A stretch of DNA of 64,000 nucleotides, taken from NCBI GenBank assembly GCA_964562455.1, contig CAZLTN010000010.1, forward strand, positions 1-64,000, given 5' to 3'. Each line of letters opens with the position of its first letter. Position 1 is the first letter of the stretch. Both the position numbers and the translations under genes were made by a program. The notes beneath the pieces were generated by a model, which had not been told where the DNA came from, did no database searches, and saw nothing but the letters and a program-made list of their open reading frames with translations. Shown piece after piece: positions 44,894-54,287 of this stretch. The stretch comes from Ravibacter sp964562455 (GTDB lineage: Bacteria > Bacteroidota > Bacteroidia > Cytophagales > Spirosomataceae).

Positions 44894-45568
44894 CTATTTT
44901 AGCAAAGGGTGCAGTGAATCGGGCGTATCAAAAGCTGGGTCTACCCCGCGCCGCTCCAGCTCCGAATTAATGGAAAGTACACGATTCTTTCTTGCGGCTC
45001 CCTGCGCTATTTTGAATACCCCAAGCAGGCCGATTCCCACACCCAGGGGAATGGTTATCCTGGTCCTTTTAGCCTCGCCATAATTGCCGTCCCTGACAAA
45101 ACCCTCTATTGCCAATACCGATCCAACCATAGCGGCAAGTATTCCCAGGCCGAGGTCCGCTTTCCGCTTCTTTAAAAGCTCCGGGCGGGTATCCATCAAA
45201 AAGGGCACGGATGCCGTTTGTATTCGTCTTTCAAATACATTTTTACCCTCGTATGCAATTTTTGTCCCGATGTCCTCTACCAGGCTATTGCCGTAAACAA
45301 TCTTCAGCAAACCCTTTTTCATAATCTTGTATTCCCTGCCATCGGGAAGTCGCTGATCTTCCATGAGTACGCGGTTTTCATCAACCTCCAGGATCTTGCC
45401 GGTCAATACGACACCGGTCCGCAGGAACACCGAGTCGGTCCGGGGCAAATCCTGAGCAGCAAGCAAGGCAGGAAAAAAACCAATACAGGCCGCTATCGCT
45501 TTAAACCTGTCCGGGAGCAGCTTCTTAATCGAAAAGTGTAGCGTCTCTACGATAATTTTTAACATCAA
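44894..45568 (-). CDS. Membrane protein of unknown function, paralogue B
   Basis: 224 residues with the same architecture as the downstream paralogue: signal segment (AACIGFFPALLAAQD), VFLRTGVVLTGKILEVDENRV, two short membrane helices, and a tail ending KNRVLSINSELERRGVDPAF. The genes are 30 bp apart on one transcript. The KxGxxLxGxxx-like beta segment suggests a SH3- or DUF-type periplasmic domain, but function is unknown. Confidence 0.7.
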   Translation of the reverse strand: MMLKIIVETLHFSIKKLLPDRFKAIAACIGFFPALLAAQDLPRTDSVFLRTGVVLTGKILEVDENRVLMEDQRLPDGREYKIMKKGLLKIVYGNSLVEDIGTKIAYEGKNVFERRIQTASVPFLMDTRPELLKKRKADLGLGILAAMVGSVLAIEGFVRDGNYGEAKRTRITIPLGVGIGLLGVFKIAQGAARKNRVLSINSELERRGVDPAFDTPDSLHPLLK

Positions 45569-45787
45569 TCTCTAATCCGGGTAAAACATACATCACAGGC
45601 GGAACACAAATATCGTTCAATTCCCTGGAAAAATTTTCCGTTATTCAGACCTGGTTTAGAGAGCACATACTCCCCTAAAAGGTTGGAATCCTGCGGTTCT
45701 CCACCGATCAAATCGTAAGGCCAGCCTCTTTTATCCAATATATTTTTTTAATTTTACAAAGACTAACACTCGAATATGGTACAAGAA

Positions 45788-45806
45788 TATAGCAATTTTG
45801 TAAACA
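45788..45806. promoter_or_regulatory. Candidate GntR operator in front of its own gene
   Basis: TATAGCAAT (45788-45796) and TGTAAACA (45799-45806) end 6 bp before the regulator's ATG. The same two words, on the opposite strand, lie upstream of the susC gene. The position predicts autoregulation. Confidence 0.5.
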
Positions 45807-45812
45807 AAAAGA

Positions 45813-46466
45813 ATGAAAGAAGATTCCCTCTCCGACCGGGCATACAATGAACTAAGAAGAAAAATACTTTCCAATCAGCTACTTGCCGGTAGCAGGCTGA
45901 AAGAAGACGAATGGTCAAAAAAGCTCGACGTCAACAGGATGGCCCTGAGAGAGGCTCTCACACGGTTACAAGGGGAGCAACTTCTTACAAAAGGAGAAAA
46001 AGGAGGTTTTTTTGTAAAAACTTTTTCAGGCGAAGACATAAGAGACATACGTGAGCTCAGAGAAATACTGGAAACCGGGGCAATCCGTCTTCTTATCGAA
46101 AAAATAACCGGAGACCAGCTAGCCGAACTGGAACGGATATGCGACGATTTTACCTCTATGTATGAAAGAGGCTACTTTAACGGCGCATGCGAAGCTGACG
46201 TAAAATTCCACGAGACACTTATCGAGTATACCGGCAACCAGAAACTCATCAATGCCTATTTCGCCAGCAACATACCGCTTTTCCATCAAAAACTCGGCCT
46301 TACCCAGACCCACATGGACGATTACGAGCTGACAGATGCCGAACACAGGGAAATAGTAAAAGCATTACGAATGAAAGATCTTGCCCTGGCCGAAAATACG
46401 CTCAACACTCACCTCGTACGGGGAGAAGTCACAACACTCGACCTCGTCAGCCCTTCATTCCTCTAA
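45813..46466 (+). CDS. GntR-family regulator, FCD/FadR subfamily
   Basis: 217 residues. Winged-helix DNA-binding domain (AYNELRRKILSNQLLAGSRLKEDEWSKKL and MALREALTRLQGEQLL), then an all-helical FCD ligand-binding domain with the metal ligands in CEADVKFHETLIEY, AEHREIVKAL and NTHLVRG. FCD regulators usually sense sugar acids or related carboxylates. It is transcribed towards the susC operon 226 bp downstream, and matching candidate operators sit before both genes. Confidence 0.92.
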   Translation: MKEDSLSDRAYNELRRKILSNQLLAGSRLKEDEWSKKLDVNRMALREALTRLQGEQLLTKGEKGGFFVKTFSGEDIRDIRELREILETGAIRLLIEKITGDQLAELERICDDFTSMYERGYFNGACEADVKFHETLIEYTGNQKLINAYFASNIPLFHQKLGLTQTHMDDYELTDAEHREIVKALRMKDLALAENTLNTHLVRGEVTTLDLVSPSFL

Positions 46467-46489
46467 TCCCCTCTCACCCCATCACCACT

Positions 46490-46538
46490 CCCGATAGCTA
46501 TCGGGCCACATCGCCACATCCCCACATCCCCACATCAA
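46490..46538. repeat. Palindrome plus four 8-bp CACATC units
   Basis: CCCGATAGCTATCGGG (46490-46505) is a perfect 16-bp palindrome. CACATCGC, CACATCCC, CACATCCC and CACATCAA follow in tandem (46507-46538). The unit is related to the 39739 array. It lies between gntR and its candidate susC operator. Confidence 0.7.
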
Positions 46539-46634
46539 TAGCATTCCTGGATTTTTACCCGCTTACTACCCTCCTCGCACATCCGCAGCGAGCTAATTTT
46601 ATATTTTTCAAAGAAAACAAATATTGTTATTTTT

Positions 46635-46666
46635 TGTTTACATTTATATTGCTATAATTGTAAACA
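46635..46666. promoter_or_regulatory. Candidate GntR operator upstream of susC
   Basis: TGTTTACA (46635-46642) and TGTAAACA (46659-46666) form an inverted pair. Between them ATTGCTATA (46648-46656) is the reverse complement of TATAGCAAT found in front of gntR. The site ends 26 bp before the susC ATG and would cover the promoter. Confidence 0.55.
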
Positions 46667-46692
46667 GAATTTCAACCTTAACACCTTCTTAC

Positions 46693-49600
46693 ATGAAAAT
46701 CCCTATACCTTATTGGGTAGGTGCAACTTTCTGCATGCTACTATTCTGTTTCTGCATAACGGCCTTCGGTCAGAACCCGACTCTTGTCAGAGGTACTGTT
46801 TACGACGCCGGTAACGAAAGCCCGCTGCCAGGCGTCAACATCGTGGTGAAGGGCTCTCAGCAAGGCACCACAACCGATACGAATGGAGAGTTCTCCATCA
46901 ACGCCCCGTCCGGAGCTTCACTTACGTTTTCCTTTATAGGTTACGTAACCCAGGAAATTCCGGTCGGCTCCCAGAGCATGATTACTGTCCGGCTCGTTAC
47001 CGATACGCAGGCGTTAAGTGAAATTGTGGTAACGGGATACTCCACACAGAGAAAGCAGGATATAATCGGATCGGTCTCTGTCGTAGACATGAGTGCTGTA
47101 GGGAAAATACCGGTAGGGTCTACGACCCAAGCTTTGCAGGGACAGGCTGCAGGTGTGAATGTGATTGCCTCAGGCGTACCCGGCAGAGAGGGGAATATCT
47201 TCATAAGAGGTATTTCCTCTTTTGGTAATTCAGCTCCCCTGATACTGATAGACGGCGTAGAAAGCAGCCTTAACAACCTGAATGCCAGCGATGTCGAATC
47301 GATCCAGATACTTAAGGACGCCGGTGCAGCATCTATTTACGGCGTGAGAGGCTCGAATGGTGTTATTGTTGTGACTACTAAAAAAGGCAAACAGGGCGCC
47401 CCTACAGTCGAATACAGTGCCTATGCCGGTGTGCAGACACCATTAAGAGGCAACCCGTTTAATACCATCCTCGACACGCAGGAATTTGCCCGTCTTTCGC
47501 TGATTGCCAATCCCAACAATCCCCTCTTTTCCAGGGGAATCCCGGATTACCTGTATGCCGGCCCGCAGGGCGGCGGAATCGGCTTCGAAGGAGATCCTGC
47601 AGTTAACCCGGCCCTTTACCGGTTCGACCCGACAAACCCTGCCAACAACTACCTGATCCAGAAAGTAAACAAGGCCGGAACAGACTGGTTCCACGAGTTT
47701 TTCAAACCGGCGATGCGGACCGATCACAACCTGTCGGTACAGGGAGCTACGGAAAAAGCAAATTATTTTGTTTCGCTGGGTTACCTCAATCAACAGGGTA
47801 CCGCACCTGAAACCTACGTAAAGCGTTATTCCGGACGGGTTAACACCTCATTTAAAATCGGCCGTAATATTACACTGGGGCAGAACCTTAACTTCTACTA
47901 TCGTGTCAGCCCCGGATTCACTACCGACAACCAGTTTGGAAACATCGGGGAGCTGGCGCGTATGATGCCGATTATCCCGGTACATGATATCATGGGCAAT
48001 TACGGAGGAACCAGAATGGGAACCAACGTAGGAACCAACGCCAACCCTATTGCCAACCAGGAGCGTTCGGCACAAAACATGAGCAACACCTGGAATACCG
48101 TCGGCAACGTTTACCTGGAAGTAGCATTCCTGAAAGACTTCACCGCTAAGACAAGTATTGGCGGCGCTATGACCAACGCTTACGGATATTCTTTCAGCTT
48201 TACCCCCCACGAGCGGGCAGAAGGCTTCCTCAACCCTAATTCATATGCAGAAAGTGCTTCCTTCTCTAAAAGGCTCGTCTGGACCAACACCCTGAACTAC
48301 AACAAAACGATCGGGAAACATACCGTCGGCGTTTTACTTGGAACAGAAGCTATCGAGAACCTGTCACGTTCGCTGTCAGGGTCGAGACAACGGTATTTCT
48401 CCACCGATCCCAGCTATCTCACCCTTACCACCGGTACATCGAACATTGCCAACGGCAGTTCCGCTGCAGAAGACGCCCTATGGTCAATGTTCAGCCGTGT
48501 CGACTATTCTTTCAACAACAAATACCTGCTGAGCGGGACTATCCGCCGCGACGGTTCTTCCAGGTTCGGGCCGGAAAACAGGTATGGAATCTTCCCTTCG
48601 GTTTCGGCCGGCTGGAGAATTTCGGAAGAAACATTCCTGAAGGATGTACATTGGATCAACGACCTGAAACTGAGGGGCAGCCACGGTGTGCTCGGCTCCC
48701 AGAACAACGTGAACGCCGAAAACCAGTTTGACCTGTACGGCGGAACGCTTGCCAATGCATACTATGACATCAGGGGCACAAGCAACAGTCTTGTCCAGGG
48801 ATTTATCCAGACAAGAGCCGGGAACCCCCGCACCGGGTGGGAACGCAATATCGTATCCAATGCCGGGCTGGACGCGACCCTTCTGAACTACAGACTGGAT
48901 GTTTCGCTTGAATACTATAAAAAATCCATCAACGGCCTGCTTTTCGGCCAGACTCTCCCCGGGATAGCCGGAGGGGTAACACCTGCCACGATCAACATCG
49001 GCGACATTCAGAACTCCGGGCTCGACCTGTCGGCTACCTACCATGGAGGAGATCCTAACGCATTCAGCTATTCGGTAGGCGCCAATATTACTACCTATAA
49101 AAACAAAGTAGTGTCTGTGCCCGCACCGGGATACTTTGACGCGGCTTCTCACCAGCAGCTCGGGCCGATAGTCAGAAACCAGATAGGCCAGGAAGTCAGC
49201 GCATTTTATGGCTATAAAGTGATCGGTTTGTTCAAGAGCGACCAGGAAATAGCCGAAGCTCCTGCGCAGGATGGCGCCGCTCCCGGAAGATTCAGATACC
49301 AGGACACCAACAACGACAAGAAAATTACAGCAGACGACAGGACCTTCCTCGGCAGCCCGAACCCGGATTTTACATACGGCATCAACCTGTCGGCCAAATA
49401 CAGACGTTTCGACCTGTCAGGTATCTTCTACGGATCGCAGGGTAACCAGGCCGTCAACGCGCTCAAGGTGCAGACCAACTTTTTCGGCACCTATGTCGGA
49501 GCTAAAAGTAACGTGCTCCGCAATGCCTGGTCGCCGGAAAATCCCAATTCGGATGTCCCGAAAATCGAAAGCCAGAACAGTTTCAGCACCGCGGGTGTTT

Positions 49601-49866
49601 TCAACTCCTACTTCATGGAAGACGCCTCGTTTCTCAAGTTAAGGACGCTGATGCTCGGATATTCGCTTGATAACACATCGTTGCTCGAAAAAATCCGCAT
49701 CAAAAAAGCACGTCTCTACCTGCAGGCCATGAACCTGTTCACCCTTACCAAATACACCGGGCTCGACCCTGAAATCGAGGGAAGCAGCTCAAGCTTCGGG
49801 ATCGACTGGTCCAACTACCCCAATAACGAACCGGTTTACCTGATCGGCGTTAACGTTTCTTTCTGA
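46693..49866 (+). CDS. SusC/RagA-type TonB-dependent transporter, second copy
   Basis: 1057 residues from MKIPIPYWVGATF (46693, which gives a signal peptide ending TAFGQ; the longer ORF runs into the candidate operator). A carboxypeptidase-D-like domain (VRGTVYDAGNESPLPGVNIVVKG), plug (VTGYSTQRKQDIIGSVSVV, LIDGVESSLNNL, ILKDAGAASIYGVRGSNGVIVVTTK) and barrel ending GVNVSF. The SusD gene follows by 21 bp. It heads the large catabolic operon controlled, by inference, by the upstream GntR regulator. Confidence 0.95.
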   Translation: MKIPIPYWVGATFCMLLFCFCITAFGQNPTLVRGTVYDAGNESPLPGVNIVVKGSQQGTTTDTNGEFSINAPSGASLTFSFIGYVTQEIPVGSQSMITVRLVTDTQALSEIVVTGYSTQRKQDIIGSVSVVDMSAVGKIPVGSTTQALQGQAAGVNVIASGVPGREGNIFIRGISSFGNSAPLILIDGVESSLNNLNASDVESIQILKDAGAASIYGVRGSNGVIVVTTKKGKQGAPTVEYSAYAGVQTPLRGNPFNTILDTQEFARLSLIANPNNPLFSRGIPDYLYAGPQGGGIGFEGDPAVNPALYRFDPTNPANNYLIQKVNKAGTDWFHEFFKPAMRTDHNLSVQGATEKANYFVSLGYLNQQGTAPETYVKRYSGRVNTSFKIGRNITLGQNLNFYYRVSPGFTTDNQFGNIGELARMMPIIPVHDIMGNYGGTRMGTNVGTNANPIANQERSAQNMSNTWNTVGNVYLEVAFLKDFTAKTSIGGAMTNAYGYSFSFTPHERAEGFLNPNSYAESASFSKRLVWTNTLNYNKTIGKHTVGVLLGTEAIENLSRSLSGSRQRYFSTDPSYLTLTTGTSNIANGSSAAEDALWSMFSRVDYSFNNKYLLSGTIRRDGSSRFGPENRYGIFPSVSAGWRISEETFLKDVHWINDLKLRGSHGVLGSQNNVNAENQFDLYGGTLANAYYDIRGTSNSLVQGFIQTRAGNPRTGWERNIVSNAGLDATLLNYRLDVSLEYYKKSINGLLFGQTLPGIAGGVTPATINIGDIQNSGLDLSATYHGGDPNAFSYSVGANITTYKNKVVSVPAPGYFDAASHQQLGPIVRNQIGQEVSAFYGYKVIGLFKSDQEIAEAPAQDGAAPGRFRYQDTNNDKKITADDRTFLGSPNPDFTYGINLSAKYRRFDLSGIFYGSQGNQAVNALKVQTNFFGTYVGAKSNVLRNAWSPENPNSDVPKIESQNSFSTAGVFNSYFMEDASFLKLRTLMLGYSLDNTSLLEKIRIKKARLYLQAMNLFTLTKYTGLDPEIEGSSSSFGIDWSNYPNNEPVYLIGVNVSF

Positions 49867-49887
49867 TAACCCCCAACACAGACCAAC

Positions 49888-51687
49888 ATGAAACTCAAAA
49901 TATTTTCCATCAAAACCCTGGCTGTCCTGACAGCACTTGTGTCCTCGACTTCATGTAGCGACGAATTCCTGGACAGGGACCCCAAGGGAGCACTTTTTTC
50001 GGGTAGCCTGGCCAATGAAGCAGGCGTAAACGGCTTACTTATCGGCGCCTATTCGCTCCTCAACCACGGAGGAACAAGCGGCAGCGGATGGCATTCAGGT
50101 CTCTGGATCTTCGGAGGAGTGACCTCCGACGACGCTCACACCGGTACGGAAGCAGGCGCTCTGCAGCCTGTTCCCGAGTTTGAGGCCTACATCCATACTT
50201 CAGCTACAAGAGGTCTCAACGACCGCTGGAAAGTACTCTACGCGGGGGTTCAAAGGGCCAACGATGTGCTGCGGTTGCTGCCAACAGTGGTAGGAAACAA
50301 GTCTGTCAGCGAAGCTACCGCCAAACAGATCGAAGCAGAAGCCCGGTTCTTACGAGGAGTTTACCACCTTAACGCAGCGCTGATGTGGCGCAATATCCCT
50401 TACGTAGATGAAACAGTCAGCGCCGCCGCAGGCAATTATTTTGTCTCTAATGAAAAATCTCCCTGGCCCTCCATCGAGGCTGACTTCAGCTTCGCAGCCG
50501 ACAACCTCACGGCAACCAAGTCGGAGGTAGGGCGTGCCAATCGCTGGGCAGCCAAATGCTTCCTGGTAAAATGTTACATGTTCCAGAACAAGCATGCGGA
50601 AGCCAAGCCTTTGCTTGACGACATCATTGCCAACGGGGTAACCAGCAACGGGCTGAAATACAATTTGAATGAACACTATTTTAACAATTTCCGGCCTTCT
50701 ACCAAACACGGCCCGGAACAGGTGTTTGCCATTATGCACTCGGTGAATGACGGAGCCGGCGGGCAGCGCGGCACCAACCCGAGCGGCGATGCCAATGCAG
50801 GCCCGTACGGAGGCCCTTTCCCGACGTACGGCTTTTACCAGCCTTCATTTACATTTGTCAATTCATACAAAACCGATCCTGTAACAGGTCTGCCGCTTAT
50901 CGACACTTTTAATAATTCCGATATCAAACATGACCTTGGGATCCTCTCCTCACAGCCATTCGAGCCTTATACCGGCACCCTGGATTCAAGGCTGGACTGG
51001 ACAGTAGGCAGAAGAGGTATCCCCTACCTTGACTGGGGGATCAACCCGGGACTGGCCTGGGTACGCCAGCAAAGTGTAGGCGGCCCCTACCTGCACATCA
51101 AATTTGCGAACCCGCAGTCGGAACCGGGCGGACGCGAAGTACAGAGCACAGCCAACACCTACAACCTGATCAGGTTTGCAGATGTACTGCTCTGGGCGGC
51201 GGAAGTTGAAGTAGAAGTAGGATCGCTGCAGCAGGCCGAGATTTACGTAAACCGGGTGAGGGCACGCGCCGCAAACCCGGCGACATGGGTCAAAAAATAC
51301 ATCGATAACAGCGACCCTTTGAAGGGTGTTACCAGTGAGCCGGCAGCCAATTACAAAGTCGGCCTCTACCAGGGTGACTTCCAGGCAAAAGGCAAAAACT
51401 TCGCAAGAGAGGCCGTCAGGTTCGAAAGGAAACTCGAACTGGGAATGGAGCACCACCGTTTCTTCGACCTTCAGCGATATGACCTGGCAGAAAAAGGTTA
51501 TATGGCGAAAACACTGAATGCCTACATTCAGCACGAGGTAAATATCCCCAACTTCAACCACTACTATATGGTCGGCGCCAAGTTCACGGAGGGCAAAAAC
51601 GAACTATACCCGATTCCGCTTGAACAGATTGACCTGAGTGTAAGCAACGGAGAAAAGACACTCAAACAAAATCCCAGCTACAATTAA
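49888..51687 (+). CDS. SusD/RagB surface glycan-binding lipoprotein, second copy
   Basis: 599 residues; lipoprotein signal with SSTSCSDEFLDRDP. Typical SusD pattern: RWKVLYAGVQRANDVLRLLP, EARFLRGVYHLNAALMWRNIPYVDE, RADVLLWAAEVEVEVG with the TPR-like helices, RKLELGMEHHRFFDLQRYD, and the end NELYPIPLEQIDLS...LKQNPSYN. Binds the glycan or glycoconjugate imported by the adjacent SusC. Confidence 0.94.
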   Translation: MKLKIFSIKTLAVLTALVSSTSCSDEFLDRDPKGALFSGSLANEAGVNGLLIGAYSLLNHGGTSGSGWHSGLWIFGGVTSDDAHTGTEAGALQPVPEFEAYIHTSATRGLNDRWKVLYAGVQRANDVLRLLPTVVGNKSVSEATAKQIEAEARFLRGVYHLNAALMWRNIPYVDETVSAAAGNYFVSNEKSPWPSIEADFSFAADNLTATKSEVGRANRWAAKCFLVKCYMFQNKHAEAKPLLDDIIANGVTSNGLKYNLNEHYFNNFRPSTKHGPEQVFAIMHSVNDGAGGQRGTNPSGDANAGPYGGPFPTYGFYQPSFTFVNSYKTDPVTGLPLIDTFNNSDIKHDLGILSSQPFEPYTGTLDSRLDWTVGRRGIPYLDWGINPGLAWVRQQSVGGPYLHIKFANPQSEPGGREVQSTANTYNLIRFADVLLWAAEVEVEVGSLQQAEIYVNRVRARAANPATWVKKYIDNSDPLKGVTSEPAANYKVGLYQGDFQAKGKNFAREAVRFERKLELGMEHHRFFDLQRYDLAEKGYMAKTLNAYIQHEVNIPNFNHYYMVGAKFTEGKNELYPIPLEQIDLSVSNGEKTLKQNPSYN

Positions 51688-51770
51688 TACCCGAAAGGCG
51701 CTATTTTCAGTATATTCATTGTAGTATTAACAGATACAATATTGTGGTTTTAATCTAACCCATTTATAAA

Positions 51771-52985
51771 ATGCAACCCAACAACCCGGATCGCCGCAAA
51801 TTCCTCCAATCTCTTGGTCTCGGCAGTGCAGCCGTTACCCTGCTTATGACAGGCTGTACCGAAAAACCAAAATCCGAACAAGAAAAGGAAGTCATTCAGG
51901 GATTTGAAAAAACTGTCGAGAATAAAAGCACCAAAGTCTGGACACCCGTTTCAGATCGTAAGGTAAAAGTGGGGCTGATCGGCTATGGCGTATGCAAGTT
52001 TGCCGCAGCTTTCGAATTTCAGAACCACCCTAACGTGGAGATCGTCGCGGTAAGTGACCTTGACCCTGATCGCTGTAAGGAGCTGGCAAAAGTGGTCAAA
52101 TGCCAAAAGACCTATCCGTCGCTCGAGGAACTGGTAAAGGACGACAATATAGAGGCGGTATTTATTGCTACCGATGCGCCAAGCCATGCGAAGCATACCG
52201 TCCTGGCACTGCAGCACGGTAAGCACGTCGCCTGCGCCGTACCGGCTGCCTTCGGCTCCCTTGAAGAAGCCGATCAGGTGTATGAAGCTGTAAAAAAGAG
52301 CGGTCTGAAGTACATGATGTATGAAACGTCTATGTTCCGTGACGATCTTTATGCCATGCGCCAGTTGTACAAATCCGGGCATCTTGGCCGGCTCGTCTAC
52401 TCGGAAGGTGAATATTACCATTATATGGATGTACCGATCGACTCCTACAAAGGTTGGCGCATCGGTCTTCCGCCGCAGTTCTACCCCACCCATTCCAACG
52501 CCTACCACCTGGGTATCAATGACGGTTCTTTCATCGAAGTGTCTTGTATGGGAATCCCCAGTGTCGTCGATCATCTGAAACCCGCCAACAATCGCTATAA
52601 AAATCCCTTCGGAACAGAAATCGCGCTTTTTCGCGCCGGTGACGGAGGCATGTCAAGGATGGCGGTAAGCTGGGACACTCCCGGAGATCACGGCGAAAGG
52701 GGGCGTGTGAGAGGAGACAAAGGATCGTTTTACGGAAAATTTGAGGGTCTCGACAAAAACATCCCCGACACGGAACGTCCTCCGCTGCCTCCTGGTATGG
52801 ACGCAGGAGGTCACGGCGGATCGCACGGCAGGCTGACCGACGAGTTCATCTCGGCCATTCTCCAGGACCGGACTCCTCTTGTAAACGTAGCGCTGGCGCT
52901 CAATATGACCGTCTCGGGGATCGTTGCCCACCAGTCTGCGCTGAAAAACGGTGAATTGTTAAAAATCCCCCAGTATACCCTTTAA
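51771..52985 (+). CDS. Tat-exported Gfo/Idh/MocA-family protein, EKP missing (1)
   Basis: 404 residues. Twin-arginine signal NPDRRKFLQSLGLGSAAVTLLMTGC, possibly with a lipobox Cys, so it acts outside the cytosol with NAD carried in folded form. Rossmann motif GYGVCKFAAAFEFQ. The catalytic EKP position reads CAVPAAFGSLEE. It has FYPTHSNAYH and GGHGGSHGRLTDEF, shared with three other proteins in this window and reminiscent of GH109. Likely acts on a glycoside taken in by the upstream SusCD. Next gene after 20 bp. Confidence 0.85.
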   Translation: MQPNNPDRRKFLQSLGLGSAAVTLLMTGCTEKPKSEQEKEVIQGFEKTVENKSTKVWTPVSDRKVKVGLIGYGVCKFAAAFEFQNHPNVEIVAVSDLDPDRCKELAKVVKCQKTYPSLEELVKDDNIEAVFIATDAPSHAKHTVLALQHGKHVACAVPAAFGSLEEADQVYEAVKKSGLKYMMYETSMFRDDLYAMRQLYKSGHLGRLVYSEGEYYHYMDVPIDSYKGWRIGLPPQFYPTHSNAYHLGINDGSFIEVSCMGIPSVVDHLKPANNRYKNPFGTEIALFRAGDGGMSRMAVSWDTPGDHGERGRVRGDKGSFYGKFEGLDKNIPDTERPPLPPGMDAGGHGGSHGRLTDEFISAILQDRTPLVNVALALNMTVSGIVAHQSALKNGELLKIPQYTL

Positions 52986-53005
52986 CCGGGATCGATTATT
53001 CAGAT

Positions 53006-54217
53006 ATGGATCACTTATTTAACCGACGTAAATTCCTGACTTTGGCAGGAGCTGCTTCAGCAGCCATTGTCTCGCCGCGGTTTGCATTTGCAGCTCCTTT
53101 TACCTCCGACCGTAAGCTCAGAGTGGGCGTGGTAGGCGGCCGGTTCGGCCTTGGCTTTTATTTCAACGAGCACCCCAATTGTATCGTAGAGGCGGTAAGC
53201 GACCTTTTACCCGAGCGCAGGCAGGCGCTTATGAAGACCTACAAGTGCGAAAAGTCCTACGAGTCGCTGGAAAAGCTGCTGAAAGACCCGAAAATAGAGG
53301 CGGTAGCCCTGTTCACTCCTGCTCCCGACCATGCCCGGCATGTCATTCAATCGCTCAATGCAGGCAAGCACGTGCTTTGCGCAGTGCCTGCCGCAATGAG
53401 TATCCAGGAATGCTACGAAGTGCTCGAAGCCGTACAGCGCACGGGCCTGACTTATATGATGGCCGAAACTTCGGTTTACCGTCAGGATACCATTTCAGCA
53501 AAAAAAATGTTTAAGGAGGGTAAATTCGGCACCATCTTCAGCAGTGCGGCCCAGTATTACCATCCTGGTCTCGAAGTGCTGTATTTTGAAAAAAACGGCA
53601 AGCCTACCTGGCGGCATGGGCTTCCGCCGATGCTCTATCCTACCCACACCACTGCCTTCCTGATAGCGGTAACCGGAGAAAGGCTTACGCACGTAACCTG
53701 CCAGGGGTGGGGCGACGATAGCCCGATACTGAAAGGCAATCCGTACAAAAATCCCTTCTGGAACGAGACTGCCTTTTTCAAAACCAATCTCGGCCACGCT
53801 TTCACCGGCGAAGTATGCTGGAAAGGCGCGCTGGTAGGTTGCGAACGCGGCGAGTGGCACGGCGATAAAATGAGCTTCTATGCGGGCTACAAAGGAGTCG
53901 ACGTGCACCAGGTGCACGCTACCGAAAAAGAAGGGACTGACGACGGCGGATTCAAGATCGCCGAGCCCGAGATGACGCCGTATAAACAGACCCTATGGTG
54001 GCAAACCGACGCACTGCCCGCTCCCATGCGCCATAACAGCGGCCACGGCGGAAGCCATACGTTTATCACGCACGAATGGATCGATTCTATCATAAACAAC
54101 CGGGTACCGGAGGTCAACATCTACGAAGCCCTTGCCTATACCGCTCCCGGTATTATCGCCCACCAGTCGGCGCTGAATGGTGGAGAATATCTTAGAATAC
54201 CAAATTTTGACAAATAA
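53006..54217 (+). CDS. Tat-exported Gfo/Idh/MocA-family protein, EKP missing (2)
   Basis: 403 residues and clearly paralogous to the preceding gene. Twin-arginine signal FNRRKFLTLAGAASAAIVS ending FAFA. Rossmann motif VGGRFGLGFY. The EKP site reads CAVPAAMSIQE; LYPTHTTAFL and SGHGGSHTFITHEW are conserved. The pair may form a hetero-oligomer or act on two linkages. No catalytic lysine of the dehydrogenase type is visible. Confidence 0.85.
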   Translation: MDHLFNRRKFLTLAGAASAAIVSPRFAFAAPFTSDRKLRVGVVGGRFGLGFYFNEHPNCIVEAVSDLLPERRQALMKTYKCEKSYESLEKLLKDPKIEAVALFTPAPDHARHVIQSLNAGKHVLCAVPAAMSIQECYEVLEAVQRTGLTYMMAETSVYRQDTISAKKMFKEGKFGTIFSSAAQYYHPGLEVLYFEKNGKPTWRHGLPPMLYPTHTTAFLIAVTGERLTHVTCQGWGDDSPILKGNPYKNPFWNETAFFKTNLGHAFTGEVCWKGALVGCERGEWHGDKMSFYAGYKGVDVHQVHATEKEGTDDGGFKIAEPEMTPYKQTLWWQTDALPAPMRHNSGHGGSHTFITHEWIDSIINNRVPEVNIYEALAYTAPGIIAHQSALNGGEYLRIPNFDK

Positions 54218-54287
54218 AGAAGTGACTATTCCTAAACCTATCTGACAAGAGAAATATCCGCTTTCAATTACCAACTTACACAGTATT

